Part shown: piece after piece, positions 1 to 13,144 of the stretch
Numbering within the stretch: the first letter of the stretch is position 1
Layout: every line of letters starts with the position of its first letter
Assembly: GCA_025330725.1 (NCBI GenBank)
Contig: JAIWND010000050.1
Span: 1 to 64,000 of the forward strand
Length of the DNA: 64,000 bases
From: Chlamydoabsidia padenii
Lineage: Eukaryota; Mucoromycota; Mucoromycetes; Mucorales; Cunninghamellaceae
Direction: 5' to 3'
The notes under the pieces: model-generated
Seen by the model: only the letters and a program-made list of their open reading frames with translations
Told to the model about the DNA's origin: nothing
The model's database searches: none
Made by a program: the position numbers and the translations under genes

Positions 1-1769
1 ACTATCTGAAGAAGAAATCAGACAACAAATCATGGATGAATTGGAAATCAAGGAAAAACAGAAACAAGCTCAACTGGAAGAAGAACGTCTACGGGCCGAA
101 CAAGAAAAGACAGAAGAATATCAAGGTAAATAAAGATGAATGAAAAGTATTACTGAACCAAAAGTTGATCTTTTATTTGATTCTTTATAGATCTTACGGA
201 CGAGGAAAGGAAATTTATTTTGGGTGCACCTGAATTCATTGATTTCGTGGATAACTCATCGAAAATGGTGGAACGTGCTCTTAATGAAAAGTACGACTTT
301 ATGAAAGATTATACCCTTGGTGGCGATATTGAAAGGTAAAACACACACACATTGAAAGAAAATTGTCAATACTAATCTTTTATAACTTTATGAATAGTGA
401 TGAAACGTCTGGAAAACGGGTCAAGTATGTTTGCGAATTCTGGGATGATCGATGGTCCAAGAATAGATCAGTTACTGATGTAGACTGGTCATCAAAGGTA
501 TATACTATGAATGATGAATATATAAACTAGTGACATGATCAAACTAACATTTACACCCCCCCCCCTTTTTTTTTTTTTTAGTATCCTGAACTTTTGGTTT
601 CTTCTTACAACAAAAATCCCATGGCACCCAATGAACCTGATGGAGTGGCTCTTGTTTGGAACTTGCACTTACTGGAACGACCTGAATTCGTATTCCATTC
701 TCAGGTAAACAACAGAATGATATCCCTTGATGGAGGTTAATGATCATTGAAGTATTAACCACATTATATCTTCTTCTTTGTCTTCTTATCTATAGTCAGA
801 CGTGCTTAGTGTCAGGTTTAGCAAATTCCATCCTAACTATGTCATTGGTGGCACTTACTCTGGTCAAATCGTATTGTGGGATACTAGGGCCAAATCATTA
901 CCTGTTTTGAAAACACCCCTTTCTGCTGGCGGGCATACTCACCCTGTTTACTCCTTGGAAATGGTCGGTACTCAAAATGCTCATAATCTTATCTCAGGAA
1001 GTACGGATGGCTTTATTTGCTCTTGGCAACTGGATATGTTGGCTCAACCTCAGGTAAAAAGATAAACCTGCCTCTCTTTCTCTCTTCTCTTCCCTTACTA
1101 ATCTTTTGCTATCATGGGCTATCATATAGGATTACTTGGAACTTCAACATGCTGCACATAACAAGACTGACGAAGTATCGGTAACGACAGTTGGATTCCC
1201 TGATAATGAAACAACCACTTTCTGGGTGGGAACTGAAGAAGGAAACGTCTATCAAGCAAGTCGCTATGACAGCGCCGGAAGGTAAACCACATTTAAAAGT
1301 GATGTATAGGTATAACTAATCATATTTATTTATTATATATAGTAAATCTGGGATTAATCAATACGATACTTATCGAGGACATTATGGTGCAATCACTGGT
1401 CTTCAATTCCATCCTCTCTCTGGACCTGTCGACTTCTCCGACCTCTTTTTAACTTCCTCCGTAGACTGGACTGTCAAATTATGGCGCGCAAAGGTACGTA
1501 AAAGACATTTATACAAAAACTGCGCATCGTACTAACTATACTGTAATTGTTAGTCTGCGTCTAAAGCATCAACTCAACCAACATCTATTGCGCCATTGTA
1601 CTCCTTTGAACACTCTGATGATTATGTTTATGATGTCAAGTGGTCACCCTCTCATCCTGCTATGTTTGGATCTGTAGATGGCAATGGTCAATTCGATTTA
1701 TGGGACCTGAACACAAATACTGAAGTAAGTGAATGACTAATATTCAACATGGAAAGAACTAACTCACTC

Positions 1770-1806
<37 letters not shown>

Positions 1807-2104
1807 AACATAGGAACCTTTTGTTAGTACTCCTGTTGGATCTGGAAAAGCACTCAACAAGTTGGCTTGGGACAAGGAAGGTCGAAAAACTGCCATTGGG
1901 GCAAGTGATGGTCGTGTTTATGTCTATGATATTGGCGAGGTAAACGACGTTGAAGAAGAAGAAGAAGAATCGCAATGACTGGCTGTTTAACTAACGCACT
2001 TTTTTTTTTTCTATTAGATCGCAACACCCAAAGCGGATGATTGGCACCTGTTACAGAAAAATATCTCGGAAATGATCTCGAATCAAGAAAACCTTACAAA
2101 ATAA
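1..2104 (+). CDS. cytoplasmic dynein intermediate chain (5' end outside window)
   Basis: This is the C-terminal part of the dynein-1 intermediate chain. The subunit links the dynein heavy chain to light chains and dynactin, for minus-end transport of nuclei and vesicles along microtubules. I read ten exons: 1-125, 191-335, 398-497, 582-704, 796-1053, 1130-1281, 1343-1493, 1554-1724, 1814-1939 and 2018-2104. The first is a charged coiled-coil tail ([20 protein letters not shown]). It is followed by the conserved block around [18 protein letters not shown], then WD40 repeats ([57 protein letters not shown]). The protein ends [21 protein letters not shown]. Family knowledge: the WD40 propeller binds the heavy chain, while the missing N-terminus would bind dynactin p150. 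The start lies left of the window. Identity is secure from the motif order and the close fit to family spacing. Confidence 0.93.
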
Positions 2105-3118
2105 AGATCCCCCCCCTTCTTCTCGTCATATAGATACTAGTATATCATTATGTTATAACCTTTTAAAGAAAACCTTTATTCTTTTTGTTTTAGTATAGTG
2201 CCTTTTTTTATAATCATGACCTTTTTATGATATCCCTACTTTTTTAAAATATGTATCTTTTGACATTGTTGCTGTTGCATGAATGAACCAATGTTCATTC
2301 ATGGTCTTCCTTACACGTCCCTTTTAAAATAGAAATCATGCACCCATACTTTATTCTTAGTATAAAACACACCTGTCTACTTATTAATAAAAACATGCAA
2401 CAACTATTTACTTTGACTGTAATATATCAAGTATCCCAATGACTTTTACTATCAAATCGATCATGCCTGGGTTACACTGGTCGGGGTTTCAAGTTTTACA
2501 GTTTCGCACCAGAATATACTTACTTTACTAGATCATATATTATGTGGTGCAAATCTCAATAATTGATCTATCACCGAGTTTTACTGATTGGCAATAGAGG
2601 CAACCGATTATGATTGATTTGAAAGTTCCTCGAGTTACCGTCCTAAACCATGGTTGTTCTCATACAATTCTCTGGAGAGTGGGGAGTGAGAATGATGAAC
2701 GGAAACAGAGATGATAACGCAGCTTCATTCATGAATGGTTTCCTTAATGCATGAAAAGTGAAAACCAAACAATCACGTCACGCACCATCTTCTTTTTTAT
2801 TTTCTTCTACATGTGGAGGTGGACCTGAAGGTCGATAGTCGGGATTTGAAAATCGGCACTTTGTTATTTATAATTTTTTTGGCTGTGATGTTTTGTTCGC
2901 TTTTTCCTTTCCCTTTTTTTTTGTTGTTGATCAATTGTCTCTCTCTCTCTTTCTCTCTTTTTCTTTATATTCATCAATCAACTGGGGACATAAAAAGAAG
3001 GGGACATACAAAGACACGAATCAATCTCTCAACACAGCACATACTTTATATATATAAAACCAACAACAAAAAAGCAACATATATTCATTTACACCACCAA
3101 TCATACACTAAAAAAAAC
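2105..3118. other. intergenic, dynein IC to MED14
   Basis: About 1 kb without a gene. The left part is the dynein 3' region, with AT-rich sequence and several possible AATAAA-like signals. The right part is the MED14 promoter and leader. It holds a CRE-like CACGTCACGC at about 2774-2783, a TCGGGATTTGAAAA element at 2839-2852, and a long CT-rich stretch (2880-2965) before the start codon. No RNA gene was seen. Confidence 0.6.
2839..2852 (+). promoter_or_regulatory. CGGGATTTGAA element upstream of MED14
   Basis: The sequence TCGGGATTTGAAAA lies about 270 bp before the MED14 start. It is one of about eleven exact copies of CGGGATTTGAA in the window. Its function is unknown. It resembles an E2F half-site (CGGGA) joined to a CHR (TTTGAA). 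Confidence 0.4.
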
Positions 3119-6100
3119 ATGCATCCAGTTTCGCCAGCGGACGACAAAGTACCAATCGGTAAAGGAACAAATGGTTACGGAAAACAGCAACAACCAGATA
3201 TTGTACCTGACCATAAAAATGGCACACCAAACAACAAAGAACAATATCATCAACAACAAGAACAACCACTAATCAACGGCACGTCCAAAAAAATCGTCTT
3301 ACCTGTGGAAATGGCTAGTATGGTTCCTCTTCGAACACTGGTTGGAAAGATGATCAACAAATCTCATGCTGAACTAATGACTCTTACCGACACGTAAGTC
3401 TTTTTATTTGTTGAACCATGTGTCTGTACAAAAGGGGAAGAACTAACCTACTTTTTATTTTATTTTATTTATTACCATCTTCTTTACAGGTTACCCTCCA
3501 TGTCTGAAGTTGAACGAAAACGACAAATCCTCAACTATACCACATTCACTCGAAAACAATTCCTCAAACTCACTGTCTTGATGAAATGGGCAAAGAACGC
3601 GGATGATATACAAATGTGCCAGGTATAAATTGGCACATACCTATAGGAACAACAACTTGTTAACAATATTACCTTTTACCTCTTTCTCTAGAACGTCATG
3701 TCTTTTTTGGCGAATCAAAATAGGATGTTTCAAGAAACTGTGGATTGGCTGCATAGAATTCATGTTGATTTACCAGGTACTCGTGTCCGAAACTTTGATA
3801 TACTGACTGCTGTAGATGTCTTGTCTACTGGAACTTACCAGAAGATGCCTACCAAAATCGAGGTACAGTACATATAGAAGGGGAATTGATTTATCTTGTA
3901 TTAACTTGTTATTATTATTTGTTTGGCATGTTAGGATATGTTACCACCAACACTATTGACGGATCGCCAAGTACTGGAGACATTTGAAAAGATGAACGAC
4001 GATATACGGGTCCGAATGCTTACAAAGGAGGTTTTACCATCTACTATGCAGAAATATCGAATCGGTAAGTCAGTCAAAATTTGAATGGGATACTTTTTAA
4101 CTTGAAAATATCTTTGATTTGTTGTAGAAAATGGTCGCGTCTATTTTTGTGTGGAAAATGAATTCGAAGTGGCATTGACTTTGATGGGAAACAGTAATGA
4201 TCGGAAATGGTGGATTGTGTCTTTGGATATACTGATCCGACCTTCGTCTGATGGTAGCGCTTCTGGTAAGAATACTACAGATCATGGGATAATGATCATT
4301 GACACCTCTATATATACAAACACACACACATATATATTTATATATATATATACTCATTAGATGTCGACATATCACTGAACGAGGGCCAACGACAACGATT
4401 ACGGGCAAATGCACAACGACAATTAGTTCCTCCAGAAACACCCAGCATTAGTAACAACAATGAACCGTCAGCAACTAATACCAATCCATCATTTGACTCA
4501 ACGGACAAAGACACAAAGCCAGCTCCTGAACAACAACAATCGAATGCTGCACAACTATTCTTCCCTCTTGTCAACCTGTATGATTACCTTCACCTATTCT
4601 GTCTCAACATGCAACTGGAAATTGTATATATGCAAGCAACAATGATGGCGAAATCACGATGGCTGGATCAACTCAAAGTGCACATGAATCCTTCTAGAAC
4701 AAGTCTAACTCTGATATACTGGGGTGGTGGATCTGCTACTGCTCAATGGGGAAGTCCGCAGGTAAGAGCTTATAAAGGCGAAATCATCTTTTACTGACAT
4801 ATGACCATCTACTTTTTTTAACATACAGGGTCTCGATCAAGACGTACAACAACACGCCCGAAGCTCATCAATTGAAATATCTGTTAAAAACGAAGATACT
4901 GGCCATGGAAAACAATCAATAGCATCAAGTAGGGCTCTATCGATTGCCGTTAGGGATGAATACAAGGGTCTAATTCAAAAATGTGGTATTGGTGCATCTG
5001 TCTTACTAGCGGATCTGGATGAAGTCAGCAAAACCAAAGTGTATAATTCTTTAAAGTATCCGAAAACTTGTCTGGACATCCTTTGGAGTGGAAATAGCGA
5101 TCTTCACACTGATCAAACTTTATTGGTAAACTGGAAATACATCAAGTAACATGCACAAACACATCTTCTAACTTTTCTCTTTCTCTCTCTTTCTCTCTCT
5201 CTATGCACAACAGAATCCAACAGATATGAATGTCGAGAAACTTATATCACACGTTACCACCTATCACAAGGAATCGATCCTCACCAAATTCCGCCAACTA
5301 CTAAAATCTGAAGCTTCCTTCTTGAAAGACAATGGGCTACATTTGGTAGATAATAATAATGAAGAAAACTTGGAAAATGAATCACCAGGTAAATTCAACT
5401 GGTGTAAAGAAAAGTGTCTAGTTGGTTACTGATTTGACTTTTTTTTTTCTTTTTTTGTCATGTAGATGGTCGACCATTGGTTGTGCGGTACCGACATGAT
5501 CGATATATTTATATAGATTTCGACAGTCGTGTTGGGCGGGTCAAGGTGTGCGAAACCGAGAAAAACGGCGGTGATGGCAATGGTAGGTCAAATGCATACT
5601 CGGAACAACTAAACTTTGATATTAATCTTCTCTCTTTTGTGGGTACAAAAGTCAAACTAGGTGGTTTAGAAGACAGACTGAACACGGATCCTTCAAATAT
5701 TGGTCATCACTTACTCTGGCTCCGATCTGGGGTGGTGGTTCATGAAATTGTCTCGCTGGCGAAGCAACTGAATTTGCAACCCTTCCATCCATCACATATG
5801 CAACTTCGACCGGATGATATACTAAAACTCTTTGGCGATCTACCAGGCAACTCACCCGAACCTACTGATTCTGCATCAAGAAAACGACTGCTTCAGCAAC
5901 AACCGATTCCTCCATCATCAGCAGCATCTGTCACATCATCATCATCATCAGTCACATCAACACCCGTTAGGCGGACAGGTGCAGATCAACAACACAAGCC
6001 AAATTACCCCCAGCACTGTGTCTTTTTACAATTCTCTCAATTCGAAGACTGGTATCTGGTGATTGCCGTCATTAGGAATGAATTCCAGCCATCATTATGC

Positions 6101-8327
6101 TGTCTTAGGTAAAAAGAAGAAGAAAAGGGTGATTATGAAAAGAGTGTGTACTTACTTTATTTCTTTATTTGTAGGAAAACCAATGACCAGAATGCGATCT
6201 ATCAAGAATTTGTGGATTTAATACATGTGGACCATGATCAAGTATGGAAAGAACGATTCATTAATGGGCGAAACGACCTTGTAGATTTGGAATCTGGCTT
6301 GACAGGAAAATCACACCAAGGCGGCACTCCAAATGATTGTACAGAAGCAAAGGATGGTGCGGAACATTCTGCAAAACGACGACGAACTTTGACTGGTCAA
6401 GAATTACTACCTGAAACAACCAGAAGTGCATACGATAAAGTTGACAAGTAAGAACATCCAATATATATATATATATATACAAAAACATCACTCACGCAGA
6501 TATGTGTATGCATTGGTTACTAATCCAATCTGTTTAAATCTGTAGTTTGTCGGTGGATCTTCCTTTTTTAGCCAAGCTCGAATCGCTTTCAAGGTATTGT
6601 ATGAACACGATATTCTGTTGTGGCACGGCATTATACTGAATCCACTTTTTATTTACTTAGGGCATTCATCACCAATCGCAAAATCGAACTCCAGCTACAC
6701 CAATATAGAACTATTCGATCATACACCCGACCTTTTATCAAATCATTCTCTGGAAAAGAAAGTCGCTCCATCAACCATCCCTCAGCAGATCGAATGGAAG
6801 TCCTATGTATATCTCAAAATGATCTTTTGAAGACCTGCGCCTACCGCAACGTGGATATGATCGTACAGCCTGGCAATCCTGGAACAGCGGGTGCAGTGAC
6901 TGGAACAGCAAGAATGGATTTGGTTGCATGGGTAGATTCGATCGCGCCACGTATGACGAACGAAATAATGCTACGTGCATCTGGCTGGTGGACTCGGGGC
7001 AGAAAACAATGCTTTGTGGAAATACAAGATAAGGTTGACTGGAGGAACATTCCTTTGAAATCAAATGAACTCTGTGGTAAGTTATGGTAAAAATATTATG
7101 TCAATGGGATGATTATGTATTAACGCTCTCTCTTTCCTATTTTAGATCATATCTCTCTAGACTCCAATAGCAGCGTCTTGTCGTTTACGTATTCCAATAT
7201 TGACTCTTGTATCGATCGATTCCTAACTGATTGGGAACGGGTGTTTATGATGGCCAATCTGTCAAGACAAGGTAAACAGATTAGAGAAATTAGTCAGTAA
7301 CTGAATAACTAATACCTTTTTTTGGGGGGGGGTTGTAGTATCATCTCTCTGGTTTAAGAAATACCAGGATCAGCTATCCTTTGAACCATGCGATATGCAG
7401 ACCTTGACCTTTACATATGCCAAGGACTTTGTATGTAATATACGATGGGACTCACCAAGCAAGGGGCAATCAAGACGGTACATCGTGGATATGGGAACAA
7501 GCCAGAATCCACCATCACAGCAATCTAACAGCACCATCATACGCTCCAGCAACCATCTTCACTCTTCCGTCAAATTGAATCCACACTGGCGGGTGATCTC
7601 ATTCCTTCAAGATATTTTAAATGACAAACGCGATCTGGTATACTTTGTGCAGATGCTCTTCCAAACTTTACCATTAATGGCATCCTTACAACAACTTGAA
7701 AGTGATTGCACCCAAAAAGGTGATATTGGTCGTGTATGCATCATCCCCCGGGCCTCTGACTCTGTACGGATTATGTTTTCCTACCTGTAAGTTTGCGTTT
7801 GTGATAGGGTTGGGATAGGTAAATATGATACTAATGATGTTTTATATGTAAATGTTTATAGGCATGGTATTGATGTTCGCTTCCATGGGCCATCAACATT
7901 GTGTATCTCTGACGCCGCATTCCATCATGCAATTTATAGAACGCTACAACATACTTCTTCCACCATCAAACCTATACTTCCTCCAGCACCTTACATACCC
8001 CCCTCCACGACGGACCAGCAACAAGAAAAAGGATCAATGGAAAGTAATAACAGCATAGCACCCATTAGCGTAACCCAACAAGTGGTCTGCAAACCATTCG
8101 CCAAATTTGACAAGGTACTAGAAGATTTGGAGCAATGGATATTTATGAACAGCATTGACGACGATGGAAACGACCAACCTTGGTATCTCTCGGGGCAGTA
8201 CTGTTGGCCTGACACTTCCGAACCATCAGCAATTCCTTTTGAACATGGTCTGTTATGCTCTGCCTCTCTGTGTCGGAACGTAATACTCAAACTACAACAG
8301 TCTTGTTTGGGAAACTCTTGTGATTAG
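3119..8327 (+). CDS. MED14: Mediator complex subunit 14
   Basis: Backbone subunit of the RNA polymerase II Mediator (yeast Rgr1), joining head, middle and tail modules in the nucleus. I read fifteen exons: 3119-3393, 3490-3622, 3692-3862, 3935-4064, 4128-4265, 4361-4761, 4829-5125, 5214-5388, 5466-6108, 6175-6447, 6546-6593, 6661-7076, 7146-7271, 7339-7786 and 7862-8327. They sum to 4140 nt, or 1379 residues in one frame, a usual fungal Med14 size. The family N-terminal domain is clear: LPVEMASMVPLRTLVGKMIN, then LTVLMKWAKNADDIQMCQN, then DILTAVDVLSTGTYQKMP. The first 60 residues are Q/N-rich and poorly conserved. The start is the first ATG of this frame near the conserved domain. The intron ending at 7338 has a run of nine or ten Gs just before the acceptor. 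Confidence 0.93.
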
Positions 8328-8633
8328 GTTTACATTATCTCCCCTCCTCTTATCCCCCCATTTATAGATATATAAATATAGTTGTATATCGTGTTTCAAA
8401 AATAAAATAAACTCTTTTTAATAAACTCATGTCACTTTTGTGCGGAAAATTCTGTATAATGGATATATGATATTATGGTTAGTTTGGTTTGGTTTTATAT
8501 ATGTAGGTGGCCAAGAAGACACTTTACCATCAACATGTCATATGGGAATGGGTTGATCCTATATATGGAATCATGCATGAAAAGTGTATGACATGGAAAC
8601 AACGATGACTGAGAGTTTATTGTTCCAGGGACA

Positions 8634-8694
<61 letters not shown>

Positions 8695-9315
8695 GCTCAT
8701 GCCTGGAAAACGGGATTAGACACTGTGGCGCCTTTCGATTTTGAAACTCCATTGGATCTTGATGCTTTATTTGATTGAAATATCATTGTTCCTATTCTCT
8801 TCTCTCTTTTTATTCTATCAAAAGATCCTATTCATTTTTTTTTTCTTCAAAAGGGTATAAATACTCTTCTATTTTTTTTTTTAAAAAAAAAAAAATGATT
8901 CTTCAGTTAACAAGTTTTCAACAATGAAAACTTTAGTACAAAACCCAAAAGGTTTTTTCTACAAGTTACTTCTTCTATTATCAAGTTACTTGATAAGTGT
9001 AACTTCTGTCTTTACTGCTCTTTCTTTGGATCAAGAGCCAATTTTCATTTTATTTTCAAATCCCGACTTACTTCGGTCGATCTTTTTTTTCCTCTTCAAT
9101 TACCAAGTACATTCAAAAATTGAATCTTGCCAAAAAGATTCTGGTGCTCACTACATATTATATAAACAAAACATAGTTTTAAAAACCCAAGCTACTTACA
9201 CTTAACCAAGTATAGCCGCAACAACACTTATTCTTTAGCATTGATAAAAAAGAAAGCCCCATCACCCTTTTTTGGCAAAAATAATTCAAAGTCCGCGGCT
9301 ATGGGTGCAAAAAAA
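8328..9315. other. intergenic, MED14 to tRNA-Val
   Basis: The spacer starts with the MED14 3' end (AATAAA near 8402). It contains an uninterrupted T tract of about 55 nt (8638-8692), among the longest homopolymers in the window. A TATAAATA near 8855 is followed by A/T homopolymers and a 93-codon open frame at 8924-9205. That frame would encode a hydrophobic peptide beginning MKTLVQNPKG; no family was recognised and it may not be a gene. Confidence 0.45.
8638..8692. repeat. poly(T) tract, about 55 nt
   Basis: A pure T run between MED14 and the tRNA gene. Its real length is likely polymorphic and uncertain in an assembly. It lies outside any recognised gene. Confidence 0.9.
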
Positions 9316-9389
9316 TGTCACATGCAGGATTCGAACCTGCGGCCTCATGCGTGTGAAGCATGCGTGATAACCGACTACACCAATGTGAC
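9316..9389 (-). tRNA. tRNA-Val (anticodon CAC), intronless
   Basis: On the minus strand a full cloverleaf can be drawn. The 7-bp acceptor stem is GTCACAT/ATGTGAC with discriminator A. The D-arm contains TAGTCGGTTA. The 5-bp anticodon stem is CATGC/GCATG with loop TTCACAC (anticodon CAC, valine). The T-arm is GCAGG-TTCGAAT-CCTGC, which also gives a perfect internal B box. The A box is near TGGTGTAGTCGG. No intron is present. T-rich sequence for Pol III termination follows: minus-strand TTTTT at 9311-9315, directly after the discriminator. It would read GUG codons in the cytosol. Confidence 0.96.
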
Positions 9390-10018
9390 TCCAACTGAAA
9401 ATAAAATTTTAATGTGTTATATAAAGCACGTTGTCGGAGATTGAATATAAAAAGCGTTTAAAACGTTGGAATAAAGGTAAAGAGACTATTATAGTGGCAG
9501 CCACCAACATTACTATCCTTTTTACATTTAGAACAAATTGGTTTTATGTTTTCGTTGTACTCTAGTTTTGAGGAAAAGGTCAAATAATAAGTCTACAGCC
9601 AGCCACGACTGGCGGGATTTGAAAACACCTTTTTTTTTTTTTTTTTTTTTTGCAAATAACGTAATGTGATCTCAAGTTTGACATGGCTGACACAAGTATC
9701 GAATTGCTTGACTTTTGCTGTAAGGTATATTGGAAATACACAATAGAATGCACACAGCAATTTTAATCATTAGCATTGGTTGTCAATTGAGTGAGTAATG
9801 GTGTTTCCAAGTCTGACTGTGGAGTGAGCGGGGTTTGAACAATTATACAGAGGTAAACCGACAACTACAGACATCATTTAGTATCAACAACCATCAAGAA
9901 ACAAGTACATAATCCTCTCAACAAATACATACCACACAACAGTTTTTTATTGATTGATAGTAAGACAATAACATCATACAGATAAATAAACATATAAACA
10001 CTATACGGGGATGCTACT
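9390..10018. other. intergenic with a tRNA-related repeat copy
   Basis: About 630 bp between tRNA-Val and the 3' end of the V-ATPase gene. Most of 9600-9840 is related to the repeat array at 58.5-59.6 kb (listed separately). The remainder is AT-rich and shows no gene. Confidence 0.6.
9600..9840 (+). repeat. diverged copy of the tRNA-related dispersed repeat
   Basis: The order of parts matches the array at 58.5-59.3 kb. First is GGCGGGATTTGAAA (9611-9624), then a T tract (about 9630-9651) and TGCAAA. Next come CTCAAGTTTGACATGGCTGA and ATTGGAAATA, then TTTTAATCATTAGCAT (about 9760-9775). A second tRNA-like segment ends in AGCGGGGTTTGAAC (9827-9840). The shared blocks are short and interrupted, so this copy is old. 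It sits about 200 bp from a genuine tRNA gene. Confidence 0.6.
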
Positions 10019-11313
10019 TTAATCAGATTTGATTTCTAGAATAGTATTGAAGGCGAAGGGTTCAAAAGGCACACCATCACCCATATAAAATTTGCCATCA
10101 AATTCGACCCAGTGGAGACGGAGAGCATGCAAGAACGCAGAGAGACCTTCCATACCAATCAAGATGGCGCAAGTCAGTGTAAACCACATGGAAAATCCAA
10201 TTACAAGACCAATTGTAGCCAAGGGTCCAGTGAATCCAAACCAGATCTTCAATGTCATGTCCCAAAGCACACTTGATAATTCTATACAGAGCAAAACCAA
10301 TAATAGCAAGTTAATAATAATAATAAAAAAAACCAGCAACCAACCCTATTCATCATCATAAACTTACGAGCGTGAGCAAGAGATAAGGCCCAGAGACGGA
10401 GATAAGAGGCGGTGTTGGAGATACAGTTAAGACAGAATTCGATTGTATGGATAGTTTGGTGAATCATTTCTTCACTGAATTCAAACTACACGCATAAAAA
10501 TGGCCAGTTAGTCGATTTGTTCCCGTCGTTTATATCAGTCATTTAATCCATTACCTCTTCTTCTTCTTCATCATCGTCGTCGTTCACCATTTCTGTCGAG
10601 GAGCCACCGAGACGAGCTTCATCATCACCTGTGTGGTCATCGTTGGCGATACGTTCGTATTGATGTTTGCTGTGTTGTCTTTTCAGGTAGAAAGGCTTGG
10701 CGAACCACATCCATGGCACACAGATAAGAGCAATGACGATAAGTACAGCTTGAAGAGGACCCTATTGAAGTAACAGAAATTCTATTAGTATCACCGAGCC
10801 TTTTCTTTTTCTTTCCATTGTATATAGCGATTTTACCTGGCCAGGGAATAATTGTTCTTCAGGGTTGACATTTCCAGGAGACAAGAACATGTAGATTAAC
10901 ATGTTGAGGAGATTTGGAGGAGCGTTGTGAATATGATGGCCATCACTGTCGAGTTCCCACCAGTTGATACTCCACTTGTACATGATACAGAAAATAAGGT
11001 AACCAAAGATGGATTCCATGAATAAAATTTGTGGGAGGAATTCCAACCAAATGAAGATCTTCTTTCCAAAGTTGACGTGATTAAAGACATTCAAACAGAT
11101 AGCAAAGGACATCTATCATATACAAAAGATGGTAGTTAGTTTCTGGACAATTCTTTGTGAAGTGATGTATATTTACGTGAATAACACCGAGAATGATGGC
11201 TTGCTTCATCTTGTAAGAGTTGGAGAAGAGCAAGAAGTTTTCGGATCCATGCCATGACTAGATGATTAAATGCATGATAAAGAGAGGGAGAGAGTAGGAT
11301 AAGTAACAGTTTC

Positions 11314-11380
<67 letters not shown>

Positions 11381-13099
11381 CTTACAGGATCAAAACCAAA
11401 CGCATATGTATTACCATTGGGAATGGCTTCCACAGAATCTGTCGAATTGTAGTCTGTAGGCCAGTCAAAACCAGGCTTGAAGATGTTGAGAGACAAGGAG
11501 AAGATATCATTGTAGATGGCACCAGTGAAGATAGAGAAAATAGACATCATCAGCATCATATAACGACCACTGAAAAACATCTTGAAGATCTATATTGATA
11601 AAGTAAAAGAGATTAGAGGACACATTGCATACCTGTTTTAGTCCTTCAAATGTCTTGTCATTTCATTACTTACTTCACCATCATTGTGAGCCAATTTCTT
11701 TTCATTCAAGATCAAGTAGAGAGCAAACAACAGCATCAAAAATCCATGACCAATATCACCAAACATGACAGCAAATAAAAAGGGGAAGGATATAATCGTA
11801 AACAGACCAGGGTTCACTTCACGATAACGCGCCATACCATAAGCATCAATGATTGCCTGGAAGCCTTCAGTAAACTTGTTGGTGCGGTGGTAAGTAGGAG
11901 GTGTCTTCTTGGTGCGCAGTTCGGTCAAGATAGAAGGCAGACTGGTACCAGAGGATTCCTGTTATTAGGTGACAGATGGGGATAAAGAGAGTATTAGTAA
12001 TAGTGGTAAAAAACCGATATCCATTGTCTATTTGTAAAAGATAACTTACTGTGGCTGTCTTGAGAGCACGTTGGACGAGAGGGATATCATTCGTGGCGCA
12101 CCAGCCTTCAGCAACAAGGCACTTGCGACCAATGTCATAGTCAAACAAATTCATGGTGTGGTATACAGCTTTTTCTTTACGTACGATCGTCGTCCAAGTA
12201 GCCAAGTTTTCAGCAATGTCCAATAATTCAGATCGACGAGTTTGTTTGGTATTGGTAAGGACCTATGCATAAAATAGTAAAAAAGGATCAGTAATTAATA
12301 AGGCCAGATTTTTTTTTCTTCTTCTTCAAGTATACTTACACTTGTCAAATCTTCAATACGAGAAGTGACATCGGACAAGGCGTCACGGCGTTTGTCTACA
12401 GATTCATCGATACTGTAAAGAGTGGCACCTAAGCTTTCGGAGATCTTCTTAATCTTGGCAATGATTTCACGACCATGAGCAAAGATAGCAAACACATTCT
12501 TTTCCACCACAGCATCAGAGTCAGGATCCACAATAGATTCATCGATTTCGGCCGTGTTCATATACAAGTTACCCCGAAGAGATCTCCAGAGAACACGTTC
12601 AAAAGTTTGAATACGGCTTCGAGGAATCACACCAGTTACGTAGCCAAGGTTCACTTGAGATGTTTCATTGTAAGCTTGTTGTTCCACATCATTATCCAAA
12701 AGTGCCGCCGTATCTTCAGCTTCTTCACCAGCCCCAGGAATATCTTGTCGAGAAGCCTGTTATTCAACAAGAGGGGGGAGGGAGAGATTAGTTTGACATC
12801 ATCGATGTAAATAAAGAGTTACATATTACCTGTTGGAAGAAAACACCAGTGTCGCGCAAAACGTGACGGAGTTCGGTGAGTTGAAGGTACCGACGTTGAA
12901 GTGTTTCATAAGAAGTGTTCATTTCAGTGATACGACCTTCGTGTTGACGCAATTTTTCTTCAAGTTCGTCGATTTCTTGAGCAGAGCGAGCATGAGAGAG
13001 AGAGTCAGAGGTTGTTGTCAAAGACCGAGTAGGGATATTCGCTTTTTCAGTTTGCGCCTTGAAGAAGCCTATGTTAAAAAGAGAGAGAATGTGAGTAAA

Positions 13100-13144
<45 letters not shown>

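Noticed and set aside
1775..1803. (TA)n run in dynein intron as a hairpin element
   Set aside because: A simple microsatellite inside an intron, similar to many others here.
8495..8752. Lysine- or phenylalanine-rich open frames across the poly(T) tract
   Set aside because: They are translation of a homopolymer, with no splice or start evidence.
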